DNA of 64,000 nt from Burkholderia sp. SRS-W-2-2016 (GTDB lineage: Bacteria > Pseudomonadota > Gammaproteobacteria > Burkholderiales > Burkholderiaceae). Within the stretch, counting starts at the first letter, position 1. Every line of letters begins with the position of its first letter. Shown here one piece after another: positions 34,419 through 44,130 of this stretch. The notes under the pieces were generated by a model. That model worked only from the letters and a program-made list of their open reading frames with translations. It was not told where the DNA came from and searched no databases. A program made the translations under genes and the position numbers. Where the stretch lies: contig NZ_MSDV01000026.1 in the NCBI RefSeq assembly GCF_001931485.1, positions 62,001-126,000 on the forward strand, given 5' to 3'.

Positions 34419-36695
34419 TTAAAAATCGAATTGCGCGGACAGCAATACGGTGCGCGGCGCGGCGGTCGTCAGATAGGTTTCCTGCTGGAGCCAGTACCGG
34501 CTGCCGAACAGATTCTCGACGTTCGCGCGCAACACCACGTCCTTGCCGAGGACCTTCGTGCCGTAGCGCACGCCGACGTCATAGCGCGTCCACGCGGGCA
34601 GCCGCAGCGTGTTGGTCGTGTTGTAGTACTGCGCGCCGGTGTGAATGATCCGGCCGTTTACCGCGAGGCCCTGGACCCACGGCAGGTCGTAGTCCGCGCC
34701 GAGATTGAACGCGTAGTGCGGGATACCCACCGGCTCGTTGCCGTCGGTCGCGCCGCCAGCGGTGCCTTCGAGCTTCGCATCGTAGAAGGTCGCGCTCGCC
34801 ATCAGCCGCAGATGCCGGATCGGTTCACCGTACGCGGCCAGTTCGAGGCCGCGCACTTTCGAGCTGCCGTCGAGGCTGTAGATGTTCGTCGCCGTGTTCG
34901 TCACGCCGTTCGGCCGCGAGATCTGGAACACCGACACCGTCGTCATCACCCGGCCCCAGTCCGCCTTTACGCCGGCTTCATACTGGTTCGACTTGTACGG
35001 CGCGAACGCCTGACCCGCGTTGGCGGTGCCCTCCGGCGCGGTCCCGCCGTCCGACAGGCCGGAGGTGAAATTGCCGTACACCGACACGTTCGACAGCGGC
35101 TTGACCACGATACCGGCGACCGGCGTGATCGCCTGCTTCGAGTACGAGCTCATCTGCGCGCCGGAGGCCGGATCGTAGTTGTCTACGCCGATGGTCTGGC
35201 GGCGAAAACCGCCGGTCAGCAGCAGGCGGTCGTTCAGCAGCGACATCGTATCGATCAGCTGCTGGCTGTTCAGGCGCGTATGGTTGGAGCGCTGCGGGTC
35301 GTCGCGGCTCACCGTCATCACCGGCAGCGGCGACGGATTGTAGAGATTGGACGCCGCGTAGCTGTCCGACAGCGCGTAGAAATAACCCTGCTCCTCGTTC
35401 AACGTGGTCAGGCCCGCGACCAGCGTGTGACGGATCCCGAACGTTTCGAAGTGCGAACGTATGCCGGCGTCGATCGTTTTGGTGCGGTTATACGCGTCGT
35501 AGTAGCCGTTGTAGACCGAGAAGTCGCCCGCCGGGGTCATCCCGAACGCGTACGGGAAGTTCTGCTCGGAGGTGCCGTAGTGCTGGCCCGCCGCCGCGTA
35601 CACGGTGAAATGCCGGTCGATGTCGTATTCGAGCCGCGTCGTGACCGCCGAGTCGCGCAGCCTCAGCTTCGTGCCCGGATAGAAGTTGGTGTAGCCGGAC
35701 GGCGGGGCCGGCACCGACGTCGATTCGCCCAGACCGATCTGCGGGCGGAACTCGTCGGTGTTCTCCGAGATGTTGTACGCGTCGAACGACCAGCGCAGCT
35801 TCGTGCCGCGGTAATCCAGCGCGACCGCGCCGTTGCCCTGGCTCTGGTTGCCGTGCGTGATGCCCGTCTGGCCGTCCATGTACTGACCGTTGACACGGAT
35901 GCCCCACTGCCCGTCCGCGCCGAAACGCCGGCCCACGTCGGCCTGCGCGCCGAATTGCGCCTTCGACTGATACAGCGCGGTGATGCGGGTCAGCGGCTCG
36001 TCATCGGCGCGTTTCGTGACGATGTTGATCGCCCCGCCGATGCTGCCCGACGGCCCCATCCCGTACATTAGCGAGCCGGGACCTTGCAGCACTTCGACCC
36101 GCTCCAGCAGATTGACCGGCATCCGGCTCGCCGACACCATCCCGTACAGACCGTTGAGCGCGACGTCGGTCGCCTGCACCGCGAAGCCGCGAATCTGGAA
36201 CACGTCGCCGAAGCTGCCGCCGCTCTGCTCGGTCCGCACCGACGCGTTGTTGACGACGATATCGGCGAGTGTGCGCGCCTGCACGTCGCGGATCGCCTGC
36301 TCGGTGTAGTTCGTCGTGCTGAACGGTTGGTCCATCACCTTGCCGGTGCCGAGCACGCCGAGGCCGCCGCCGGTCGCGATCTGGCCGCCCGCGTACGGTG
36401 CGGGCAATTCGCCGGGCAGGCTGGTCGCCTTGACCGAGACGGTGGGCAGAACGGACGGTTGGGCCGATTGGGCCGATTGCACCGATTCAGCGCCGGTTTC
36501 GCCGGTGGTCGCGGGCGCGGCGGCTGCGGCGGGCGCGGCGGCCGAAGCCGCAGCCGGGCTGGCCTGCGATGCAGTTTGCGCGTACGCGAACGTCTGCGTG
36601 ATGGCGCTCGCGACGAGAATCATCAGCAGGCGATGGACGGCGGAGGAAACGGCGGTGGGTTGGCAGGAAGCCGGCAGCGGGTCGCGGACAGACAT
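34419..36695 (-). CDS. TonB-dependent siderophore receptor
   Basis: 758-residue outer-membrane receptor. The signal peptide is at about 1-38 (ending QTFAYA). The plug domain (about 110-240) holds QIRGFAVQATDVALNGLYGM, ERVEVLQGPGSLMYGMGPSG and GGAINIVTKRA. The barrel ends with the outer-membrane signature LLSAQFDF, closing Phe present. It imports a ferric siderophore with TonB energy; which siderophore is not visible. A Fur box lies 50 bp upstream of the start. No siderophore synthesis or TonB/ExbB genes are nearby. Confidence 0.93.
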   Translation of the reverse strand: MSVRDPLPASCQPTAVSSAVHRLLMILVASAITQTFAYAQTASQASPAAASAAAPAAAAAPATTGETGAESVQSAQSAQPSVLPTVSVKATSLPGELPAPYAGGQIATGGGLGVLGTGKVMDQPFSTTNYTEQAIRDVQARTLADIVVNNASVRTEQSGGSFGDVFQIRGFAVQATDVALNGLYGMVSASRMPVNLLERVEVLQGPGSLMYGMGPSGSIGGAINIVTKRADDEPLTRITALYQSKAQFGAQADVGRRFGADGQWGIRVNGQYMDGQTGITHGNQSQGNGAVALDYRGTKLRWSFDAYNISENTDEFRPQIGLGESTSVPAPPSGYTNFYPGTKLRLRDSAVTTRLEYDIDRHFTVYAAAGQHYGTSEQNFPYAFGMTPAGDFSVYNGYYDAYNRTKTIDAGIRSHFETFGIRHTLVAGLTTLNEEQGYFYALSDSYAASNLYNPSPLPVMTVSRDDPQRSNHTRLNSQQLIDTMSLLNDRLLLTGGFRRQTIGVDNYDPASGAQMSSYSKQAITPVAGIVVKPLSNVSVYGNFTSGLSDGGTAPEGTANAGQAFAPYKSNQYEAGVKADWGRVMTTVSVFQISRPNGVTNTATNIYSLDGSSKVRGLELAAYGEPIRHLRLMASATFYDAKLEGTAGGATDGNEPVGIPHYAFNLGADYDLPWVQGLAVNGRIIHTGAQYYNTTNTLRLPAWTRYDVGVRYGTKVLGKDVVLRANVENLFGSRYWLQQETYLTTAAPRTVLLSAQFDF

Positions 36696-36744
36696 GAACG
36701 TGTGGTCTTCTTGTTGGTTGATGTGATGGATTTATTGAGAATGC

Positions 36745-36763
36745 ATATGAGAATCGTTCTCAT
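36745..36763. promoter_or_regulatory. Fur box
   Basis: The palindrome TGAGAATCGTTCTCA (36748-36762) is centred in a 19-bp window, with another GAGAAT half to its left (36737-36742). This spacing suits overlapping Fur dimers repressing the receptor gene with iron. Confidence 0.75.
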
Positions 36764-36922
36764 TGTAATTAAATATTGAGATAACGAACAACTATTTGAA
36801 CCGTGTGGTGAAAAGTGCAACAAACGACGACGGGCGCACCGCGAAGTCACGGGTTGTCCGTGATCCTCCGCCGTGCGCCCGCCTACGCGAATCAGGCCAC
36901 CGTGACTCGCAGCGTCTCTTCG

Positions 36923-38305
36923 TCAGCGCGCCTCGACAGCATCGGCACGCGCAATACCGGCGCTCGCGCGGCGCCCCGCCCCACGCTCACCCAGTTCGTG
37001 CAACGGCGTCCGGTAGGTCTCCCGCGCGGTCCACGCGGCGAGCGCCGCGACCGCGGTGATCACCAGCGTGACGGTGCCGATCAACAGCGGAATGTTCTGC
37101 GTACCCGGCGGCGCGATCGCGGCAAACAGCGACGGCAGCAACGCGGTCAACGCCATCCCGACGTTCTGCCCGATCGACATCGCCGACACGCGGGTACGGG
37201 TCGGAAACAGCTCAGGCATAAAGCTCGGAAACACCGCGTTGAAGCCCTGATAGACGATGCCCCACATCAGCACCGACGTGACGATCGCGAGCGGGGCGTT
37301 GCCCGCGCTGATCGCATACAGATAGACATACGACAGCAAGCCCGCGCCCAGCGACCCAACGACCACCGGAATCCGCCGTCCAATCCGGTCGGACAGGCGG
37401 CCAACGAACGGAATCACGATCACCGCGACGATGTTGCCGACCAGCGGGATCACCAGATACGTGTTCGGGTGAAAGCCGATCCCGTAAGCCGGCTGCACCG
37501 CGTACGCCGCGCCGAAAATCGTCGCGACCATCGCGATCACCGCGGCCGACGCCATCACCGCGATACGCACGATGTCACGCCAGCTTTCGCGAAACGCGAC
37601 CCGGATCGGCGACTCGGGAACCGCATGCTGCGCGCCTACGTCGATAAAAGCTCGCGACTCCTGAACATTGCGGCGGATCACATAGCCGGCCACCAGCACG
37701 AACGCGCTGAGCAGGAACGGAATGCGCCAGCCCCACGCGGCGAACGCATCGGCCGGCAGCCAGTACGCGAGCGGCATGAAGATCGCCGCCGCGAAAATCT
37801 GGCCCGCCTGGGTGCCTTGCAACGCGAAGCTCGCGTAATAGCCGCGTCTCCCGAACGGCGCCTGTTCGAGAATCATCGAACTGGCGCCGGAGATTTCCCC
37901 GGCCACCGCGAAGCCCTGGATCAGACGCAGCACGACCAGCGCGATCGGCGCGGCGATGCCGATCTGCTGATAGGTCGGCAGCAGGCCGACCGCGAACGTC
38001 GACACGCCCATCAGGAACATGCACAGCAACAGCAGATGCTTGCGTCCGTGCGTGTCGCCGCGGCGCCCGAGCACGAAGCCGCCGATCGGCCGCGCGACGT
38101 AGCCCACGCCGTAGGTCGCGAGCGACGCGACGATCGCGAGTTTCGGGTTGCCATGCGGGAAGAACAGTTGCGGGAACACCATCGACGCGGCCTGCGCGTA
38201 GATGAAGAAGTCGTAGTATTCGAGCACCGATCCGATCCAGCCGCTCGCGGTCGCGCGCCTCGTTTGCTGGCTGGATGGCGCCGGGATTTTTCCATCGATG
38301 TCCAT
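36923..38305 (-). CDS. MFS transporter, MHS (shikimate/metabolite:H+) type
   Basis: 460-residue carrier. It shows the MHS marks SVLEYYDFFIYAQAASMVFP (segment 1), GDTHGRKHLLLL and RLIQGFAVAGEISGASSMIL, with a second MFS loop GRLSDRIGRRIPVVVG. ATG 38305 has AGGAGA upstream; an earlier in-frame start (38407) would overlap the next gene. It lies 91 bp downstream of the shikimate dehydrogenase, on the same strand, so import of shikimate or quinate is likely. Confidence 0.87.
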   Translation of the reverse strand: MDIDGKIPAPSSQQTRRATASGWIGSVLEYYDFFIYAQAASMVFPQLFFPHGNPKLAIVASLATYGVGYVARPIGGFVLGRRGDTHGRKHLLLLCMFLMGVSTFAVGLLPTYQQIGIAAPIALVVLRLIQGFAVAGEISGASSMILEQAPFGRRGYYASFALQGTQAGQIFAAAIFMPLAYWLPADAFAAWGWRIPFLLSAFVLVAGYVIRRNVQESRAFIDVGAQHAVPESPIRVAFRESWRDIVRIAVMASAAVIAMVATIFGAAYAVQPAYGIGFHPNTYLVIPLVGNIVAVIVIPFVGRLSDRIGRRIPVVVGSLGAGLLSYVYLYAISAGNAPLAIVTSVLMWGIVYQGFNAVFPSFMPELFPTRTRVSAMSIGQNVGMALTALLPSLFAAIAPPGTQNIPLLIGTVTLVITAVAALAAWTARETYRTPLHELGERGAGRRASAGIARADAVEAR

Positions 38306-38396
38306 CTGGGGTCTCCTGTTTGATGTTTGATGTTCGAGTGAATGCAGCGGCCACGCGCCGCCCAACGCATAGGTGAGCGCGGGCGGCCGCGGTCGA

Positions 38397-39242
38397 TTAC
38401 GCGGCAAGCGGCGTGATATTCATGAATGCGCCGAGGTAGCCGAACTGGCCCATCGCCATCTCGGCGCCGGTCTGAATCCGGCAGCCGGCGCGATGAGCGA
38501 GCGCCAGAAAGCGCGTGATTTCAGGGGTCGTCACGACATCCGCGACCAGCGTGCCGGCGCGCAGCGTCGCGAATTTTTCTTCCGCGACCGGCAGCGCGTC
38601 GTTGCCGGTCATTCCGGCCGGCGACGCGTTGACGACCAGATCGAACGCTTCGAGCGAATCGAACTGCAAGCGCGTCGTCACCGCCGGGAAGCGCGCGGCG
38701 AGCAGCGCGGCCAGTCGTTGCGCGCGCGCGGCGTCGAGATCGGCGAGCGTCAGGCTGGCGACGCCCTGCTCGCACAGCGACCACGCAATCGCGCTACCGG
38801 CGCCGCCCGCGCCGACGATCAGCACACGCTTGCCGCCCGCTTCGAAGCCGTTGCGCCGTGCCGCGTTGATAAAGCCGTCGCCGTCGACCATGTCGCCAAC
38901 CAGCGTGCCGTCGGCTTCGCGGCGGATCACGTTCACGCAGGCAAGCGAGCGCGCCCGTTCGCTGAGCGCGTCGAGGTGCTTCGCAATCTCGTGTTTGTAC
39001 GGCACGGTGACCACGCAGCCGCGCAGATTGCGCCATGCGCGCAGCGTGTCGACGAAGTCGTCGAGCGAATCGCGGTCGAGATCGATCGGAATCATCGACG
39101 CGTTTTTGTTATGGCGAGCGAACCACGCATTGAAGTTCTCCGGGGATTTCACCTGCGCAATCGGAGAACCAACGATGGCCAACAGCTCGGTCGTACCGCT
39201 AATCATGAATGGCACCGGACGGTTGTTGCGAACGGCACTCAT
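38397..39242 (-). CDS. shikimate dehydrogenase family protein
   Basis: 281-residue AroE-type enzyme. The substrate motif begins IVGSPIAQVKSPENFNAWF; catalytic Lys is in VTVPYKHEIA and Asp in GDMVDGDGF, and the NADP motif is VGAGGAGSAIAWSL. The AroE Ser-x-Ser motif reads VKSPE. It is probably a catabolic or shikimate/quinate dehydrogenase, since it sits with an MHS transporter and an IclR regulator. The start is ATG 39242 or the internal ATG 39206. Confidence 0.87.
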   Translation of the reverse strand: MSAVRNNRPVPFMISGTTELLAIVGSPIAQVKSPENFNAWFARHNKNASMIPIDLDRDSLDDFVDTLRAWRNLRGCVVTVPYKHEIAKHLDALSERARSLACVNVIRREADGTLVGDMVDGDGFINAARRNGFEAGGKRVLIVGAGGAGSAIAWSLCEQGVASLTLADLDAARAQRLAALLAARFPAVTTRLQFDSLEAFDLVVNASPAGMTGNDALPVAEEKFATLRAGTLVADVVTTPEITRFLALAHRAGCRIQTGAEMAMGQFGYLGAFMNITPLAA

Positions 39243-39307
39243 GTTGCGACCCGGCCCGCTCGCGGGCAACGCCGCGATCGGGACAATCGACCAATTAGCG
39301 CAATTGC

Positions 39308-39324
39308 AGTGCGATAATCGCACT
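39308..39324. promoter_or_regulatory. perfect palindromic operator in the IclR divergent region
   Basis: AGTGCGATAATCGCACT has 8-bp arms around one base. It is 25 bp before the IclR start and 66 bp before the shikimate dehydrogenase start, ideal for the IclR protein to control both. Confidence 0.7.
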
Positions 39325-39349
39325 CCTTTTACGCTTTGCAGGCTAAATC

Positions 39350-40123
39350 ATGGCTTCACCGGTCATTCACGAGCGCGATCTGATCGTCGGTTTGCAGAAG
39401 GGTCTGGCGATCATCCAGCTCTTTACCGAGGACATGCCGCGCCTGAGCGTCGCCGATGTCGCGCGCCTGGCCGGTCTCACGCACAGCGCCGCGCGGCGCT
39501 TTCTGCTCACGCTCGTGCATGACGGCTACGCGCAGACCGACAGCCGCAAGTACTGGCTCACCGCGCGGACGCTGCGCCTCGGTCAGGCTTACGTGGACTC
39601 CGCGCGGCTGCCGCGGATGCTGCGGCCGATCGTCGAAAAGGTCGCGGCCGAAACGCGCGAGCATGTGTCGGTGGCGGTGCACGACGGCGACGAAGTCGTG
39701 CATATCGTGCGCAGCCGGATCGCGAACGTGTCGTCGTTGTCGATCCGCCAGGGCTACCGGCTGCCGATGTACTGCACCGGCAGCGGCCGCCTGTGGCTCG
39801 CGTCGCTGCCCGACGCGCAGGTGGACGCGTATCTGGCGCGGGTCGAGCGCAAGGCGCTGACGCCGTTCACGCGCACTTCCGTCGATGAAATCAAGGCGGT
39901 CGTCGAACAGATCCGCCTCCAGGGGTATGCGGAGCTCGATCAGGAATACGAAGTGGGGATGCGCATTCTCGGCGTGCCGCTGACCAACCGCGCCGGCGAG
40001 ATGCGCGCGAGTCTGACCATTACCACGCAGGTGTCGTCGCTGTCGCTCGCCGATATCCGCGACCGGCATTTGCGCTACCTGTACGAAGGACAGGCGTTGC
40101 TGCGGCCGATCATCGATATCTGA
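39350..40123 (+). CDS. IclR-family transcriptional regulator
   Basis: 257 residues. The N-terminal HTH is QKGLAIIQLFTEDMPRLSVADVARLAGLTHSAARRFLLTL, shown here by its ends (about 15-55), followed by an effector domain with HVSVAVHDGDEVVHIVRS and RLPMYCTGSGRLWLA. It belongs to the PcaR/PobR-like aromatic-acid group. Divergent from the shikimate dehydrogenase and MHS transporter, it probably senses shikimate, quinate or protocatechuate. A perfect palindrome lies between them. Confidence 0.9.
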   Translation: MASPVIHERDLIVGLQKGLAIIQLFTEDMPRLSVADVARLAGLTHSAARRFLLTLVHDGYAQTDSRKYWLTARTLRLGQAYVDSARLPRMLRPIVEKVAAETREHVSVAVHDGDEVVHIVRSRIANVSSLSIRQGYRLPMYCTGSGRLWLASLPDAQVDAYLARVERKALTPFTRTSVDEIKAVVEQIRLQGYAELDQEYEVGMRILGVPLTNRAGEMRASLTITTQVSSLSLADIRDRHLRYLYEGQALLRPIIDI

Positions 40124-40365
40124 CGGTCGCGACAGGCGCCGGGCGACGGGGATTGCGTTCCACCGACACGTCGCAATCTTTCTAGCGCCGCAACCGCGCG
40201 TGTAATCAAATAACGAGGCGATTCCGTGCTGCGCTGCGTGCGTCCGGAAGCGCAATCGCAACTGAATGGACCACGCCCGACACGCGCGACATCGTGCCGG
40301 GCGCCCTCGCCGACCGCCAACGACCCGCAGGCGATTCGAATCGTTATCCGCAGACCGGGATTACC

Positions 40366-40920
40366 GTGCAAACCTACATTGGACCTTCTGATTCGGCCCT
40401 CGCCGGCACCGTGGCGTTGTTCAAGGTGGCGACCGATCGCGGCGATGTGTTGCTGAGCGTGGATTCCACCAAACGCGGGCACGAGGAACGCGCGATCGTC
40501 GAGGTCCGGCGCGATGCGGTACTCGGACTATGGCGCAACTGGACCGCCGCCGAAGACACAGGCGACGTCACGCTGCATGCAATGCCGGCACGGATCGCAA
40601 ACAGGCCGGCGTTGAGCGGCGGCGATTTGCTTAGTGATCAAACCGCCCCTCTTCCGCTGGCCGAAGTTCGCTGCCGGGTTCGTCCGCGCTCGATTGCGCG
40701 CTCGATCAACGCGTCTTCGTTCGTCGGCACGACGACCGAACCGTATGTGTCCGTCGCCGATGGAATCGACCGCATGCTGTGGCTCACATCGCACGGCGCG
40801 CGCTGCTTTCCGGTCGAGTGTCTGGTCGCCGAGGCGCCGTTGCTGCTGCGGCTGGCCGGCACGCCGCGCAGCCGCTGGTGGCGCGTGTCGGAACTGATGC
40901 CGCGCTCAGTCAGCGTCTAA
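40366..40920 (+). CDS. hypothetical protein
   Basis: About 184 residues from a GTG at 40366 (frame open from 40294). It starts VQTYIGPSDSALAGTVALFK and ends RWWRVSELMPRSVSV. I recognise no domain. It has a central Asp/Arg-rich part and reads as a soluble protein. Its last 15 bp overlap the convergent LysR gene. No good ribosome site is seen, so the start is uncertain. The gap before it (40124-40365) shows nothing else clear. Confidence 0.45.
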   Translation: MQTYIGPSDSALAGTVALFKVATDRGDVLLSVDSTKRGHEERAIVEVRRDAVLGLWRNWTAAEDTGDVTLHAMPARIANRPALSGGDLLSDQTAPLPLAEVRCRVRPRSIARSINASSFVGTTTEPYVSVADGIDRMLWLTSHGARCFPVECLVAEAPLLLRLAGTPRSRWWRVSELMPRSVSV

Positions 40921-41817
40921 CGACGCCCGGCTGGCCAGGTGATCGACCATCCGCCGCGCGGCCGGCTGCAACGCTTCCAGCTCCCTGAAACACACGACGA
41001 AGCGCCGCCGCGCCCACGGGTCCGTCAGCGGAATCGTCACGATGTCGAAGATCCGTTTGTAGGTTTCGCCGACCTCCAGCGGCACGACGCTGATCCCAAG
41101 CTTCGCGGCGACGACCCGAAACGCGGCGTCGAAGTTCGACACGATCACCCGATAGGAAACCGTGCGCCCCGCTTTGGCGGCCGCCCGCTGCAGCATCGCG
41201 TGTACCGCGGTCGACGGCGGCATACCGACGTGATCGTGAGCAAGCGTCTGCTCGAAGCGCAGCGATTTCATCTTCGCGAGCGGATGGCCGGGATAAACCG
41301 CGAGCGCGAGCCGGTCCTGCCGATACGGCACATGCTGCAGACCTTCCAGATCCGCGCCGTCCCAGCAGACCCCGACCGACGCCGCCCCTTCGCGCAGTTG
41401 TCGAACCAGATCGATCGACAGCCGCTCTTCGACATCGACGCGAATGTTCTGGTTATCCGGCTCGCGCATGAACGCGGCGATATCGTCCAGCAGCACTTCG
41501 GCAATCGCGGAGGCCGTCGCGCAAATGCTGACGCGGCCCTTCACGCCGCTGCCGAATGCGGCGACATCGCTCGCGATCCGGTCCATCGTAAATAGCACGT
41601 TGCGCGCGTGTTCCAGCAGCGACAGACCCGCGGCGGTCGGCTGCACGCCGCGGCGCGAGCGCGTGAGCAACGGCACGCCGAGGTCGGTTTCCAGCTGACC
41701 GATCCGCTTGCTGATCGCCGACGGCTCGATATGTTCTTCGTCGGCCGCGCGGCCCATGTTGCGGAACTCGCAGACGGCGACGAACAGCCTCAGCGTTTTC
41801 AGATCAATGTCTCTCAT
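40906..41817 (-). CDS. LysR-family transcriptional regulator
   Basis: 303 residues. The N-terminal HTH (about 1-65) reads LKTLRLFVAVCEFRNMGRAADEEHIEPSAISKRIGQLE, shown by its ends, and a periplasmic-binding-like effector domain follows (about 90-300). ATG 41817 has AGAGG upstream. It is divergent from the HMG-CoA-lyase-like and CoA-transferase genes and probably activates them. A GGAA-N9-TTCC site lies in the region between them. Confidence 0.9.
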   Translation of the reverse strand: MRDIDLKTLRLFVAVCEFRNMGRAADEEHIEPSAISKRIGQLETDLGVPLLTRSRRGVQPTAAGLSLLEHARNVLFTMDRIASDVAAFGSGVKGRVSICATASAIAEVLLDDIAAFMREPDNQNIRVDVEERLSIDLVRQLREGAASVGVCWDGADLEGLQHVPYRQDRLALAVYPGHPLAKMKSLRFEQTLAHDHVGMPPSTAVHAMLQRAAAKAGRTVSYRVIVSNFDAAFRVVAAKLGISVVPLEVGETYKRIFDIVTIPLTDPWARRRFVVCFRELEALQPAARRMVDHLASRASLDAD

Positions 41818-41849
41818 CGGTGCCTCTGGGCGCTCTGACTTTCCATTTC

Positions 41850-41866
41850 GGAATCTTAACGGTTCC
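41850..41866. promoter_or_regulatory. candidate LysR binding site
   Basis: GGAATCTTAACGGTTCC is a GGAA-N9-TTCC inverted repeat in the LysR/lyase divergent region, 33 bp from the LysR start and 83 bp from the lyase start. Confidence 0.45.
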
Positions 41867-41949
41867 AAAATACCTCTTTATGTCTTTTGCGGAAAGCCTA
41901 GAGTGGCCCTATCGCCGGCGCACACGACCGGCAGTATTCAGGAGACTCC

Positions 41950-42897
41950 ATGCCCTCTTTCCCGACCAGCGTCGTCATTCGCGAAGTGGGTTTGCGCGAC
42001 GGCCTGCAAAGCATTCAGAGCATCCTCGCGACCGAACGCAAAATCGAATGGATCGCCGATGCGTATGCGGCCGGCCAACGCGAGATCGAAGTCGGCTCGT
42101 ATGTTCCCGCCAGACTTCTGCCGCAACTCGCGGACACCGCCGAGGTGGTCGCCTACGCAAAGACACTGCCCGGACTGCGCGTGTCGGTACTCGTGCCCAA
42201 TCTGAAAGGCGCCGAACGCGCAATCGAATCGCAAGCCGATCTGATGCTGGTGCCGCTTTCCGCGAGCCACGCGCATAGCGTCGCGAATCTGCGCAAAACG
42301 CCCGATGAAGTCATCGCCGAAGTCGCCCGCATCCGCGCGGCACGCGATGCCGCCGGCTCGACGACGCTGATCGAAGGCGGGATCGGCACCGCGTTCGGCT
42401 GCACGCTCCAGGGCGCGGTCGAGCAAACCGAAGTACTGCGCTGTATGCAGGGGCTGCTCGACGCGGGCGCCGATTACGTGAGCATCGCCGATACGGTCGG
42501 CTACGCCGGACCCGCGGCCGTGCGCGAGCTGTTCGGCAAGGCCCGCGCGCTTGCCGGCGAGCGCTTCTGGTGCGGCCACTTCCACGACACGCGCGGTCTC
42601 GCGCTCGCCAATGTCTATGCGGCGCTCGAAACCGGCGTGACGCGCTTCGACGCGACGCTCGCCGGCATCGGCGGCTGCCCGCATGCGCCGGGCGCGAGCG
42701 GCAATGCCGCGAGCGAAGACCTCGCGTTCATGCTCGCCGATATGGGCATTGCGACCGGCATCGATATTGCGCGCCTGCTGCGCCTGCGCGCGAAAGTCGC
42801 CGGCTGGCTGTCCAACGAAACACTGCACGGCGCGTTGTGGCGTGCGGGTTTGCCGAAGACCTTCACGCCCTTCCCGAGCGCAACACAGAACGCCTGA
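41950..42897 (+). CDS. hydroxymethylglutaryl-CoA lyase family protein
   Basis: 315-residue TIM-barrel lyase. The opening VVIREVGLRDGLQSIQSILA carries the Arg-Asp pair, the metal ligands are His-x-His in GHFHDTRGLALANV and Asp near the start, and the closing GIGGCPHAPGASGNAASEDL holds the catalytic Cys loop. It cleaves a 3-hydroxy-3-methyl-type acyl-CoA into acetyl-CoA plus a keto acid. It is coupled (11-bp gap) to a CoA-transferase, so a free acid is probably first made into the CoA ester. Confidence 0.88.
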   Translation: MPSFPTSVVIREVGLRDGLQSIQSILATERKIEWIADAYAAGQREIEVGSYVPARLLPQLADTAEVVAYAKTLPGLRVSVLVPNLKGAERAIESQADLMLVPLSASHAHSVANLRKTPDEVIAEVARIRAARDAAGSTTLIEGGIGTAFGCTLQGAVEQTEVLRCMQGLLDAGADYVSIADTVGYAGPAAVRELFGKARALAGERFWCGHFHDTRGLALANVYAALETGVTRFDATLAGIGGCPHAPGASGNAASEDLAFMLADMGIATGIDIARLLRLRAKVAGWLSNETLHGALWRAGLPKTFTPFPSATQNA

Positions 42898-42908
42898 CCG
42901 AGACCATC

Positions 42909-44057
42909 ATGAACACTCCCAATCCGCTTCCTCTCGCCGGCGTGCGCGTGATCGAATTCACGCACATGGTCATGGGCCCGACCTGCGGGATGATCCTCGC
43001 CGACCTCGGCGCGGAAGTCATCAAGATCGAACCGCCCGGCGGCGACAAGACCCGCACACTGCCGGGTCTGGGCATCGGCTTTTTCCGCTCGTTCAACCGC
43101 AACAAGAAGAGCGTGGTGCTCGACATCAATACGCCGGACGGCCTCGCCGCCGCGGTCGAACTGATCGGTCAATGCGACGTGATGCTGGAGAACTTCCGGC
43201 CCGGCCTGATGACGAAACTCGGCCTCGACTATGCAACGCTATCGAGGAAATATCCGCGGCTGATCTACGTGTCGCACAAAGGCTTTCTGCCGGGCCCCTA
43301 CGAAAAGCGCCTCGCGCTCGACGAAGTCGTGCAGATGATGGGCGGCCTGTCGTATATGACCGGACCCGCGGGCCGGCCGCTGCGCGCGGGCACTTCGGTC
43401 AACGACATCATGGGCGGAATGTTCGGCGCGATCGGCGTACTCGCGGCATTGCGCGAACGCGATTCGACCGGGCGCGGCCAGGAAGTGCAAAGCGCGCTTT
43501 TCGAAAACTGCGTATTCCTGAGCAGTCAGCACATGCAGCAGTACGCGATGACGAAGGAACCGCCGCCGCCGATGCCGTCGCGCGTGTCGGCCTGGAGCGT
43601 CTACGACGTGTTCACCCTTGCCGGCGACGAACAGCTTTTTATCGGCGCGGTCAGCGACAAGCAGTTCATCACGTTGTGCGACGTGCTGGAGCGAGCGGAT
43701 CTCGCGGCGGAACCGCAATTCGCGAGCAACGCGCTGCGCGTCGCGGTGCGGCCGGAACTGCTCGCGCGTCTCGCCGACATCCTCAAACATCACCGCGCCG
43801 ACGAACTGTCAGCGAAGCTCGAAGCGGCCGGCATTCCGTACGCGCCGATCGTGCGCCCCGACCAGTTGCTCGACGATCCGCACCTGAAGGCAAGCGGCGG
43901 CCTCGTGCCGATGGACACCGAAGACGGTCCCACCGAAGTCGTGCTGCTGCCGTTGTTGATGGGCGGACGGCGGCCCGGCGTGCGTCAGGCATTGGCGCGG
44001 GTCGGCGAACACACGCAGGAAATTCTCGCCCGTCTGACAGGCCGGGCCGCGGCCTGA
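42909..44057 (+). CDS. CaiB/BaiF-family CoA-transferase
   Basis: 382 residues, class III CoA-transferase. It begins PLAGVRVIEFTHMVMGPTCG and holds the motif LGAEVIKIEPPGGD and, near residue 165, catalytic Asp in GTSVNDIMGGMFG. It moves CoA between carboxylic acids. In an operon with the lyase at 41950 and an MFS at 44131, it may activate 3-hydroxy-3-methylglutarate, citramalate or a related acid; that is inference. Confidence 0.88.
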   Translation: MNTPNPLPLAGVRVIEFTHMVMGPTCGMILADLGAEVIKIEPPGGDKTRTLPGLGIGFFRSFNRNKKSVVLDINTPDGLAAAVELIGQCDVMLENFRPGLMTKLGLDYATLSRKYPRLIYVSHKGFLPGPYEKRLALDEVVQMMGGLSYMTGPAGRPLRAGTSVNDIMGGMFGAIGVLAALRERDSTGRGQEVQSALFENCVFLSSQHMQQYAMTKEPPPPMPSRVSAWSVYDVFTLAGDEQLFIGAVSDKQFITLCDVLERADLAAEPQFASNALRVAVRPELLARLADILKHHRADELSAKLEAAGIPYAPIVRPDQLLDDPHLKASGGLVPMDTEDGPTEVVLLPLLMGGRRPGVRQALARVGEHTQEILARLTGRAAA

Positions 44058-44130
44058 CGATCGACAAAAACGCATCCCGACGCGCACCGCAGACAATAAA
44101 ACCGCCGCGGGAGACATCCAGGAGACATTG

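Noticed and set aside
36847..36863. TCACGG/CCGTGA hairpin as terminator of the MHS transporter
   Set aside because: Only a 6-bp stem and no T-tract on the gene's strand.
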